A stretch of DNA of 64,000 nucleotides from Halobacteriales archaeon QS_1_68_20 (GTDB lineage Archaea > Halobacteriota > Halobacteria > Halobacteriales > PXRE01), in the NCBI GenBank assembly GCA_003021085.1, contig PXRE01000011.1:113708-177707 (forward strand), written 5' to 3'. Below the pieces are notes generated by a model that was not told the DNA's origin, did not search any database, and saw nothing but the letters and a program-made list of their open reading frames with translations. Positions 9,512 to 16,927 of this stretch are shown one piece after another. The position numbers and the translations under genes are program-made. Each line of letters opens with the position of its first letter. Positions within the stretch are counted from its first letter, which is position 1.

Positions 9512-9682
9512 GCGGGCCACCTCCCGTCTCGACTGCCGACTTCCGCAGGGCTACCCGCCGACGTTCAGGACTGACCGACGACTTCTCGCGACCGTCGTTT
9601 CCGCCCCCCACAGCGGCCGCTGCGCCGGGACGGACCCCGTGAACGTGACAAACGTGTATCGTTGGAAACCAGATGAAAGATA

Positions 9683-9692
9683 AACTATAAGT
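9683..9692 (+). promoter_or_regulatory. TATA-like box of the octacysteine peptide gene
   Basis: AACTATAAGT lies about 35-40 nt before the peptide ATG at 9727, in an A-rich patch (AAAGATAAACTATAAG) inside an otherwise GC-rich gap. Spacing predicts a short 5' leader of roughly 10 nt. Confidence 0.5.
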
Positions 9693-9726
9693 AGATGGGC
9701 TAACATGATTGGGCTGGTGTCGCGAG

Positions 9727-9846
9727 ATGAAACTCGAGATCACTGACGAATCGGAGAGCACCACTCCTGCAACCGGCCCCGGCGGCGCGACCTGCACCTG
9801 CAGCTGTAAGACCTGCTGCTGCTGTTGTTGTTGTTGCGCCGCGTAA
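9727..9846 (+). CDS. octacysteine RiPP precursor peptide, SagA-like
   Basis: A 39-residue peptide: acidic leader MKLEITDESESTTPATGPGG, then a core ATCTCSCKTC that runs on into a block of eight consecutive Cys (residues 30-37) and ends in AA. The core has eleven Cys plus Thr and Ser, all heterocyclisable. The leader ends in Pro-Gly-Gly directly before the Cys-rich core, as I recall for streptolysin S SagA (leader ending in PGG, then CCCCCC). It has its own TATA element and lies about 200 bp upstream of an ABC exporter. A YcaO/E1/SagB modification operon is 5-8 kb downstream. Function as thiazole-peptide precursor is inferred from composition and context; no assay can be read from sequence. Confidence 0.8.
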   Translation: MKLEITDESESTTPATGPGGATCTCSCKTCCCCCCCCAA

Positions 9847-10017
9847 GCCGGAAAGCTACCTCCATTTTTCGAGCGACACCGCGCAGTGACGATCAGGCCG
9901 TGGCGTCGGCCGCCCCCGCCGTCGGCCCGGGTGATCAGTTCCCGCGGGCGAGACGCACAGCCGGTGTCCCCACGAGCGACGACCCGCGTTCCGTCGTGCA
10001 TCTGTAGAAACCAACAG

Positions 10018-10028
10018 GACTATTTAGG
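10018..10028 (+). promoter_or_regulatory. TATA-like box for the ABC permease gene
   Basis: GACTATTTAGG lies about 25-35 nt upstream of ATG 10052. It suggests the exporter has its own promoter, separate from the peptide gene. Confidence 0.4.
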
Positions 10029-10051
10029 GGGACTCGCAACGTCCACAGGAC

Positions 10052-10897
10052 ATGGAATATAGACGACAGGTACCGGCAATCCAGCAGATCCGGACGTTCA
10101 TGCTCAGATCGCTGCGTGAGATGTTCCGGAGCAAGATCGCCCTCTTCTGGGCCATCGCCTGGCCGATCTTCTGGTACGGGCTCACGATGGCGGTCTTCAT
10201 CGGCGATCTGCCCCAGGACGTGATGGCGATCGTCAAAGCGACCAACGCGATCAACTTCGGGATGTTCGGGGCGCTGACGGTCGGACTGGTGACCTTCGCG
10301 GAGAACATCAGCTCCGACCTCGAGGAGAAGCGCTACCGGAAACTCCGGTCGCTCCCGATCTCGCCGTGGGCGGACCTCACGGGCCGGATCTTCGCCGGGT
10401 TCGCTATGGCGATCGTGTCGTTTCTCGCCCTCATGGTCGTCGGGTACCTGCACGGGGCCGCCTTCCAGTTGCGGAGCCTGGGATCCATTCCCATCGTCGT
10501 TCTCGCGTTGTTTCTGTACTGTGTGATCGGGATGGCCATCGCGGTGATCGTCGTCAGCGTCGTCAACCGCGGCGAGTACGTCACCGCCATCACGACGACG
10601 CTGCTTTTGATCCTCTTTTTCGTCACCGGCTACAACGGCGTCCAGCCCGGGTTCGTGCCGGCGGACACCCGCTCTATCGTGAACGTTCTGCCGAACTCGC
10701 TGGCGACCCGGATGGAGGTGTACCACCTCACGGAACTGGGCCAGCTCGACGACATCGCGGATTCGGGGCTGGTCCCGCCGGAACTGCCGGGCGGGCCGGA
10801 ACACCTCCTCTTGCTGGCCGGGTTCGCCGTCGCACTCTGGGGGCTGTCGGTCGCCGTCATGAAGTACCGCATCTACGACGGGGAGGCGGGTGAGTGA
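10052..10897 (+). CDS. ABC-2 type transporter permease
   Basis: 281 residues with six predicted membrane helices, for example IALFWAIAWPIFWYGLTMAVF (about 32-52), FGALTVGLVTFA, FAMAIVSFLALMVV, VLALFLYCVIGMAIAVIVVSVV and a final helix near 255-275. The arrangement fits the ABC-2 export family (like SagH/SagI). Next gene is its ATPase, starting 2 bp after this stop. Position beside the octacysteine peptide suggests it exports the modified product or gives self-protection. That role is inferred. Confidence 0.85.
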   Translation: MEYRRQVPAIQQIRTFMLRSLREMFRSKIALFWAIAWPIFWYGLTMAVFIGDLPQDVMAIVKATNAINFGMFGALTVGLVTFAENISSDLEEKRYRKLRSLPISPWADLTGRIFAGFAMAIVSFLALMVVGYLHGAAFQLRSLGSIPIVVLALFLYCVIGMAIAVIVVSVVNRGEYVTAITTTLLLILFFVTGYNGVQPGFVPADTRSIVNVLPNSLATRMEVYHLTELGQLDDIADSGLVPPELPGGPEHLLLLAGFAVALWGLSVAVMKYRIYDGEAGE

Positions 10898-10899
10898 CC

Positions 10900-11790
10900 A
10901 TGAGCGATTCCATCCTCACCGTCCGTGACCTCGTGAAGGACTTCGACGAGGGCGCCGTGCTGGAGGGCGTCGACCTCGACGTCGCCGAGAACGAGACGAC
11001 CGTCCTGATGGGGCCGAACGGCGCGGGCAAGACCATCCTGCTGGCGTGCATGGCCGGTGGACTGTTCCCCGACGAGGGCGAAATCGACGTTCTCGGAGAG
11101 ACGCCCTCGGCGGCCCGCTCGAAGCTGAGTTTCCTCATCCAGGGCGGGCTCGGCCTGCCGATGCTGACGGGCCGGGAGAACGTCGACTTCTACTCGGAGC
11201 TGCACCCCGCTGCGACCGACGGGTGGACCGACATCGTCGACCGGATGAACCTGGACGACGACCTCGACCGCCCCGTCGAGGACTACTCCGGCGGCATGGT
11301 ACGGAAACTGGAACTGGCGATCAGCCTGTCCGTCGACGTTCCGCTGTACCTGCTGGACGAACCCACCGCCGAACTGGACCTCACGACCATCGACCAGTTG
11401 CACTCGATCCTGGAGTCCAAGAAGGACGAGGGCAAGACCGTCGTGATGACCAGCCACACGCCGCTGGACGTCGAGGTCGCCGACCGCGTCGTCTTCGTGC
11501 AGTACGGCCGTGCCGTCGCCGAGGGCGACCCCCAGGCCCTGCTGGACGAGGTGCCGGAGGTGGTCCGGGTGGTCGGGACCGCCGACTTCGAGGCCATCTC
11601 CGAGCACGTCCGGGGCGGACGCCTGTTCGACACCGGCGACGGCCGGCGCGGCTTCCTGCAGAACGGCACCGACGTCGACGAACTCCGCGAGGTTGCGACC
11701 CGCGGCGACCGCCAGCCCGAGGTCGAACTGGCCGAAGCCTCCTACACGGACCTGTTCAACTACTACACCCGGATCGCACCCGAGAAGTAG
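10900..11790 (+). CDS. ABC transporter ATP-binding protein
   Basis: 296 residues. Walker A GPNGAGKT (about 38-45), signature YSGGMVRKLELA, Walker B YLLDEPTAELD and the switch His in VMTSHTPLD. The C-terminal ~70 residues (VVRVVGTADFEAISEHVRGG) form the regulatory extension seen in drug/antibiotic exporters. I chose ATG 10900, directly after the permease TGA; a GTG at 10894 would overlap it. Works with the permease at 10052 as a two-component exporter and is the likely SagG counterpart of the modification locus. Confidence 0.88.
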   Translation: MSDSILTVRDLVKDFDEGAVLEGVDLDVAENETTVLMGPNGAGKTILLACMAGGLFPDEGEIDVLGETPSAARSKLSFLIQGGLGLPMLTGRENVDFYSELHPAATDGWTDIVDRMNLDDDLDRPVEDYSGGMVRKLELAISLSVDVPLYLLDEPTAELDLTTIDQLHSILESKKDEGKTVVMTSHTPLDVEVADRVVFVQYGRAVAEGDPQALLDEVPEVVRVVGTADFEAISEHVRGGRLFDTGDGRRGFLQNGTDVDELREVATRGDRQPEVELAEASYTDLFNYYTRIAPEK

Positions 11791-11826
11791 CCGCGATCCG
11801 CCTCCGGCGTTTTTCCGTCTCTCGTT

Positions 11827-13269
11827 TCAGTCCAGGCCCTCCTCCAGCGTCTCCAGCGTCGCCGTCCAGGCCTCGGCGGCTGCCTCGGCGTTGGCGGACG
11901 CCGTCCCGCCGAACTCCATGGGCAGGCCCGGCAGGAACGTCCCGCCGACCGTCTCGGTCGTGGGGGCGTTCGGCAGGCCGATGCCGTGGCCCGCCTCCTC
12001 GTAGTGCTCGTGGTCGTAGAACGCGTCGTAGTCGTGGTCGTCCAGGCGGTCGACGGCGATCTCCGCGAGGTCGTCGGCCGGCCAGAGGCCGTCGTCGTCG
12101 CCCGAGACCAGCAGGACGGGACCCCCGATCTCTTCAACCGGGATCTCTGCCGCCTCGACAATCTCCTCGTCGGCGGCCGCCAGGCCGTCCGCGTACGTGG
12201 GGCTGATCCGGATCGGGTTGCGGGTGAGCCACCGCCACAGCAGGGTCCGGACGAACGACAGCGAGAACTTCGTGGAGACCGTCGACAGCGGCTCCCCGTC
12301 GACGGTCCAGGCCGGGTCCGGCGGCCCGAAGTTCGGGATGCCGTCGAAGCGGACGCCGCTGGGGACGTAGCCGACCACCGTCTCTAGCTCGGGGACGCGC
12401 GAACCCAGTTCCAGCGCCAGCTCCCCGCCCCGTGAGATGCCGACGACACCGTAGGGCGGATCCGCGACCGCCGACTCCTCGGCCAGCCACTCGATCGCCT
12501 CGTCGAAGTACTCAAGCGGGATCATCTCCAGGGTCTCCGGCAGGTCCCCCGTCCCGAAGTACGCGAGCGACAGGACCGCGTATCCCTGCGAGGCCAGGAG
12601 CATGGGGAACTGCGGACCGGGGACGCCGCCGCCGGACCCGCCGAGGAACAGGATGCCCGGGTGGGGCCCGTCGGCCTCTGGACGGTGGAACTCCCCGACC
12701 AGGTCGCCCTCGTCGACGGTCTTGGTCTCGACGTCGTCGGCGAACGTCCGCTCGATGGTCGTCTCGCCGACGGTCTTGCCGTACATCTCCACGCTGAGTT
12801 CGACGACGACCGAGGTGACGTGCTCGTCGGGGTCGTCGGGGGTCATGTCCAGGCGCTTCTCGCGGGTCATCGACCAGAACAGGCCGCTGGCGTCGACGCC
12901 CTCGTAGGTCCCGTCGGTCGGTTCCATCCGCGAGAGGTCCACCCGCCCCATCTGGTCGGGCTGGAACGTCGCCCACGACGACCAGATGCCGTCGGGCAAC
13001 GGCATCCGCGCCCGGACGGTCACCTCCGTCGTCGGCTTGAGGTTCGTGATCAGCACCTGGGGCGTCTCGTGGAAGGGAACCTCCTCGGGCGCTCGAATCG
13101 TCGCCCCTGCCCAGTCGTACTCCTCCTCCCAGTCCTCGTCCATCCAGTCGGCGTCGCCGTCCCAGTCGCCGCCGGGCCGGTCGGCGTCCGTTCCACCGCC
13201 GGAGCCGCCACCTCCCGTCACCATCCGTCGTACTTTCGACAGGACGCCGCCCGGAGGTTCGTCGGTCAT
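11827..13269 (-). CDS. acyl-CoA thioester hydrolase/BAAT-type alpha/beta hydrolase
   Basis: 480 residues. Residues ~70-170 form a beta-sandwich like the acyl-CoA thioesterase/BAAT N-terminal domain (TEVTVRARMPLPDGIWSSW, then SGLFWSMTREKR). Residues ~210-470 form an alpha/beta hydrolase with nucleophile elbow VVGISRGGELALELG, an acid in LLVSGDDDGLWPA and a catalytic His in EAGHGIGLP. The first 60 residues are an acidic Gly-rich linker. Sits on the opposite strand between the exporter and the CPBP protease, inside the peptide locus. Whether it acts on the peptide is unknown; acyl-thioester turnover would fit the flanking acyl-CoA synthetases. Confidence 0.8.
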   Translation of the reverse strand: MTDEPPGGVLSKVRRMVTGGGGSGGGTDADRPGGDWDGDADWMDEDWEEEYDWAGATIRAPEEVPFHETPQVLITNLKPTTEVTVRARMPLPDGIWSSWATFQPDQMGRVDLSRMEPTDGTYEGVDASGLFWSMTREKRLDMTPDDPDEHVTSVVVELSVEMYGKTVGETTIERTFADDVETKTVDEGDLVGEFHRPEADGPHPGILFLGGSGGGVPGPQFPMLLASQGYAVLSLAYFGTGDLPETLEMIPLEYFDEAIEWLAEESAVADPPYGVVGISRGGELALELGSRVPELETVVGYVPSGVRFDGIPNFGPPDPAWTVDGEPLSTVSTKFSLSFVRTLLWRWLTRNPIRISPTYADGLAAADEEIVEAAEIPVEEIGGPVLLVSGDDDGLWPADDLAEIAVDRLDDHDYDAFYDHEHYEEAGHGIGLPNAPTTETVGGTFLPGLPMEFGGTASANAEAAAEAWTATLETLEEGLD

Positions 13270-13425
13270 GTGGGAACCTGTTCAGCGGAGCTAGTTAAAC
13301 TTTTGATGATTTCACGTTCGTTCGGTGAAATCACCGCGCCGGCGAACGGGGGACCGGACGGGGGTGATCGGCCGGCGAGTGACGGAACCGTAATTTGTTT
13401 ATCATCGTTGCCAATTTGTCGGGAC

Positions 13426-14052
13426 ATGGCGCCCCCGGACTACTGGCTGTTCGTCGTCTTCGCCGTCCCGGTCGTCGAGGGGGTCTTCTTCACCGTCGTC
13501 ACCGTCGGCGGCCAGCACCTCGGCTACGAGTACGACCCCGAGCACCAGTACCTCATCCACGTCGTCTACGTCTACGCCGCGGTGGCGGTGCTGGTCGGGG
13601 TCGCCGGACTGGACCCACACCTGGCGTTCGCCTGGCCGTACCTCGCGGCCCTCCTGCTGGGCGCCGCCATGTACCACGTCGACACCTTCGCCTGGACGCG
13701 GGCGACGGGGACCGAAGCCAACTACGGGGGCCAGTCGCTGCTCGCCACGGCCCCGGCGGTCCTCAGCGCGCCAGCCGAGGAGATCGTGTTCCGGGCCGGC
13801 CTCGCGCCGCTGATCGACGCCTGGGGGCCCGTCGCCTTCGTCGTCGCCTCCGCGGGCCTGTTCGGCGCCGTCCACATCATCCAGCGGCCCCGCGAGGTGG
13901 TGCTGAAGTCGATCAACGGGGTCGTCTACTGCGCGCTGTTCCTGGCGACCGGATCGGTCGTCGCTCCGGCGCTGGCGCACCTCGGCCACAACGCCGCCTA
14001 CGTCCGGGTGGCGACGGGTGCGAGTTCCGGCGCCCAGTGGACGCAGGGTTGA
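13426..14052 (+). CDS. CPBP/CAAX-type intramembrane metalloprotease (SagE-like)
   Basis: 208 residues with about six membrane helices. The Abi/CPBP motifs are present: EEIVFR (E118, E119, R123), a His in FGAVHIIQ (H150) and LAHLGHNA (H185, H188) near the C-terminus. Start ATG 13426 lies about 25-35 nt after an AATTTGTTTATC TATA-like element. In streptolysin-S-type loci the SagE protein belongs to this family and is thought to cut the leader or give immunity. Its position between exporter and modification operon fits such a role here, which remains inferred. Confidence 0.82.
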   Translation: MAPPDYWLFVVFAVPVVEGVFFTVVTVGGQHLGYEYDPEHQYLIHVVYVYAAVAVLVGVAGLDPHLAFAWPYLAALLLGAAMYHVDTFAWTRATGTEANYGGQSLLATAPAVLSAPAEEIVFRAGLAPLIDAWGPVAFVVASAGLFGAVHIIQRPREVVLKSINGVVYCALFLATGSVVAPALAHLGHNAAYVRVATGASSGAQWTQG

Positions 14053-14165
14053 AACGGGACTGTCCCTGGACGATCAGGCGGGTTCAGTTTGACGAGTCTC
14101 GTTGGCTGGACCACCTCGAAAGTCCCCCGGGCGCTTTCTGCAAACACGTTCTCGGTCAGCACCGC

Positions 14166-14462
14166 CCAGAAAGCCCCCGGGCGCTCGACTTCCGTCAGAG
14201 ACGAGCTCTGGCGACTTCCCGCTCGTTACACTCGCGGGAACGGCCGCGCCTCGCTGCGCTCCTCAGTCGCTTCGCTCCCTGCGGTGCTTATCTGGCGAGA
14301 CGGTCCTGCTCGCGTCGCTGCGCGGGCTGCGCCTGGCGGGAGCTTCGCTCTCGCTGGCCTTCGCTCGGTACCTCGCGAAGCACTCGCTGACTCCCGCTCG
14401 CGGTGCTCGCGGGAGCGTCGTCCGGGCCGGATCGAGCGCCTGGCCCCTTTCAGTCCCACCCC
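14166..14462. repeat. haloarchaeal intergenic repeat, copy A
   Basis: Non-coding block that begins with CCAGAAAGCCCCCGGGCG and ends with CCCCTTTCAGTCCCACCC. The same end sequences bound copy B at 36433-36600. Inside, a 26-bp tract GCTGCGCTCCTCAGTCGCTTCGCTCC (14257-14282 region) occurs as its exact reverse complement in copy B, so the core is inverted relative to the ends. A partial extra left end (AAAGTCCCCCGGGCGCTTTC) precedes it near 14118. No ORF with coding character. Fills most of the 14053-14559 gap. Confidence 0.6.
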
Positions 14463-14479
14463 GGGTGGTCGTGCAGTCG

Positions 14480-14536
14480 ACCGTCGAGTGCGGGTGTGCC
14501 GGCCACCGTCGAGTGCGGGTGTGCCGGCCACCGTCG
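14480..14536. repeat. 25-bp tandem repeat (2.3 copies)
   Basis: Two perfect copies of a 25-bp unit starting ACCGTCGAGTGCGGGTGTGC (14480-14504 and 14505-14529), then a partial ACCGTCG. Lies 24 bp downstream of the YcaO gene stop on the opposite strand. No coding function seen. Confidence 0.8.
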
Positions 14537-14559
14537 CCAATCGGAACGACCCCTGGCGA

Positions 14560-15831
14560 TCAGGGGTAGGGGTGGGGCTTGTCGGTGGTCTCCTGGCCCT
14601 CGAAGACGGGGTGGTTCGTCGGGAGCGAGAACGGCGGCGTCAGCGGCACGAGTTCCGGGATATACACCTTCGTCACCCGGAAGTCCGTCTCCAGCATGTC
14701 CCGGGTCGTCAGGTCGAACGCGATGGGGGTCATGCCGGCGTCGTCGAGTTCCTTCAGGCAGTACTCGTAGTGGTCCTCGACGTCCCAGCCGTCGGTGTCG
14801 GGACCGGGGAGTTCGGCGCGGTCGCCCTCCATCAGGAACTCCACGTCGTCGACGTTCTCGGGGAGACTGTAGTAGAGGACGTTCCCCTCGAAGTTGTCGT
14901 GGGGGTCGTCGGGCCGGAGGTCCTCGAAGCCCATGTCGATGGAGATCTCCGCCACGAACGGCCAGCCCTGGATCGTCTCGACCAGGGCGTGCTCGATGGC
15001 GTAGGCGGCGTCGGGGTGGGCCGCACCGCCGAGGATGAAGGCCGGGAGGCCGCCGTCGTCACGCGTCGCCACGGCGCCGATCTGGGGGATGGAAAGCGGC
15101 GAGTCGTAGAAGAACGCGTCGGCGTCCATGAAGTCGTTCTCGATGTCGGCCAGCACGTCGTCGACCTCCGGGAAGTCCTCGAACCGGACGCGGTCGGGGG
15201 ACTCCTGCAGACACCAGGTCCGCATGAAGCCGTCGCGCTCGACCGCTTCGAGGATCGACCCCAGCAGGGCGGACTGCAGGGAACTGCCGGCGGCCGTCCC
15301 GTTGGAGGTGCCGATGAAGTGCTCCTGGTGTTCCATCGGGCCGACGTTGAGCCACACCAGTTCCGCCGGGACCCAGACCTCCTCGCCGGTGAGGAGGTTC
15401 TGCCCGCTGGTCCAGTAGATCTCGGTCTCGCGGTCGAAGTCGTCCAGGCGCTCCTCGGTCGTCTGCTCGTCGTAGATGGCCAGGTACTCGTAGTCGACGG
15501 TCCGCTCGCTGGCGGCCATCTCCTCGTAGGTCGCCTCGACGAGTTCGTCCTCCTCGGGGGGGAAGCACATGCAGTACCGCTCGACAAACTCGCCGATGCT
15601 GCTCATGAACGACTGCTCGATCTCGCGGCCCTTGCCGCCCGCCGACAGGTCCAGATCGCCGTGGGTGCCGGCCATGTAGCCGACGCTGCAGGTGACCGGC
15701 TGGCTGATCGCGCCGGCGGGTGCCTCGCGGGTCTCGAGGGTCGCGTACAGTCCGTTCACGAGACCCGTGCGCTGGCCGAGCAACTGCGCGTACTTCGGGT
15801 CGATGACGGTGTCCCGCTCGACGAACTGCAT
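14560..15831 (-). CDS. YcaO-domain azoline cyclodehydratase (SagD-like)
   Basis: ATP-dependent cyclodehydratase that turns Cys/Ser/Thr of a precursor peptide into azolines. 423 residues. ATP/Mg2+ motifs of YcaO proteins are present: SxxExxER at S78-R85 (SIGEFVER), ExxER at E195-R199 and ExxxxExxQ at E280-Q288. The protein ends exactly in PHPYP, the PxPxP C-terminus typical of TOMM cyclodehydratases and not of methanogenesis-type YcaO. ATG 15831 starts 1 bp after the stop of the SagC-like partner, so translation is probably coupled. Third gene of the operon 18007-14560. Expected substrate: the octacysteine peptide at 9727. Confidence 0.92.
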   Translation of the reverse strand: MQFVERDTVIDPKYAQLLGQRTGLVNGLYATLETREAPAGAISQPVTCSVGYMAGTHGDLDLSAGGKGREIEQSFMSSIGEFVERYCMCFPPEEDELVEATYEEMAASERTVDYEYLAIYDEQTTEERLDDFDRETEIYWTSGQNLLTGEEVWVPAELVWLNVGPMEHQEHFIGTSNGTAAGSSLQSALLGSILEAVERDGFMRTWCLQESPDRVRFEDFPEVDDVLADIENDFMDADAFFYDSPLSIPQIGAVATRDDGGLPAFILGGAAHPDAAYAIEHALVETIQGWPFVAEISIDMGFEDLRPDDPHDNFEGNVLYYSLPENVDDVEFLMEGDRAELPGPDTDGWDVEDHYEYCLKELDDAGMTPIAFDLTTRDMLETDFRVTKVYIPELVPLTPPFSLPTNHPVFEGQETTDKPHPYP

Positions 15832-15832
15832 G

Positions 15833-16924
15833 CTAGTCCCCCTCGCGGATGCGCTCGCCGGCCTCGATCATGTCGTCGAGCTTCACGAACCGGCCGACGT
15901 CGACCGACTCGGCCTCGCCGCAGGCGTCACACCGGGGCAGTTTCAGCACCCGGTCGACGTCGACGCCCATGTCGATGGAGTCGATGGCGACGACCCGCCC
16001 GACGGTGTAGCCCATGTCGAACGTCAGCAGGTTCAGCAGGTCCAGGGTCAGGAAGCCCGCGATGGCCCGCTCGAACGCCGGCAGGGTCACCGTCGAGAGG
16101 TGGTCCTCGTCGGCCAGCGTCTGCCGGTAGTTCTCGTGGCCGGTCGGGTTCGTGACGGAGGCGAGCATCCGTTCCCGGAAGCACTCGTAGCAGGCGGTCT
16201 CGCCGGGGTAGATCGCCGGCCCGACGATGCCGTCGAACCCGAAGATCTGCGCCGGCACCCAGGGCGTCTCCGTCTCGATGGCGATGTCGTTGATGCGCTG
16301 TTCGAGCTGCGGGTACTGGCGCGTGGCCGTGTAGACGACGTAGTCGCTGGCCTCGATGGCCGCCTCCAGGTCGTCGGCGTCGAACTCGTCGAAGCCGCTC
16401 CACTGGTCGAGGCGACTGGTGTCCTCGGCGGCCCGCTCGATGGGCTGGATCATCCCGATGTCGGTGACGCCCATCTCGAAGAGGTCTTCGGCGACCTGGA
16501 TGCCCATCCGGCTGGCGTTGACGATCAGGACCGTCCGCTCGCTCAGCCGTTCCCGGTCGCGGGTCCTGAGCCTGTTCCGGACCGCCATGTGTGGGTACAT
16601 GGGGTCCTCCTGCTTGCCCAGGTCGTAGACGGCCTTGCTCTGCTGGAGTCGCCGGAGCGCCTCCGCGACCTCCTCGCGTTGCTCCTCGGTCTCGAAGGCG
16701 TCCAGCAGCTCCTCGACGTGGGTCTGGCCGTCGATGAGTTCGACCAGCCGAGGGATGGTGTCGTCCTCCTCGATGTCCTGGATGGTGAAGATGGGGCCCT
16801 TCCATGGACCGCCCCGGATGTGGATGGTGTTGTCGTCGATCTGGATCGGGATGACCGACGGGTGAAACGCCGGATACGCGATGTCGTCCGCGAGTTCCTC
16901 AGCGATGTCGGTGTCGTCGCTCAT
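15833..16924 (-). CDS. SagC-like E1/ThiF-fold cyclodehydratase partner
   Basis: 363 residues. Residues ~20-105 look like a winged-helix RiPP recognition element (PIQIDDNTIHIRGGPW, then VEELLDAFETEEQREEVAEAL), expected to bind the leader. Residues ~130-330 are an E1-like Rossmann domain. The nucleotide loop is degenerate (IVNASRMG, not GxGxxG), as in TOMM C-proteins that leave ATP use to YcaO. Two CxxC pairs, C245/C248 and C332/C335, form the structural zinc site. Lies 3 bp after the SagB-like gene and 1 bp before YcaO, so the three are one operon. Confidence 0.9.
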   Translation of the reverse strand: MSDDTDIAEELADDIAYPAFHPSVIPIQIDDNTIHIRGGPWKGPIFTIQDIEEDDTIPRLVELIDGQTHVEELLDAFETEEQREEVAEALRRLQQSKAVYDLGKQEDPMYPHMAVRNRLRTRDRERLSERTVLIVNASRMGIQVAEDLFEMGVTDIGMIQPIERAAEDTSRLDQWSGFDEFDADDLEAAIEASDYVVYTATRQYPQLEQRINDIAIETETPWVPAQIFGFDGIVGPAIYPGETACYECFRERMLASVTNPTGHENYRQTLADEDHLSTVTLPAFERAIAGFLTLDLLNLLTFDMGYTVGRVVAIDSIDMGVDVDRVLKLPRCDACGEAESVDVGRFVKLDDMIEAGERIREGD

Positions 16925-16927
16925 GGT

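Noticed and set aside
9727..9846. Interpreting the GG at residues 19-20 as a C39-type bacteriocin leader cut site
   Set aside because: The exporter here lacks a C39 peptidase domain and the gene set is that of a TOMM; the Gly-Gly is better compared with the PGG of SagA.
13426..14052. An in-frame start far upstream of the CPBP gene (near 12661)
   Set aside because: The added part is a shadow of the minus-strand hydrolase; the ATG at 13426 has a TATA element and starts the first membrane helix.
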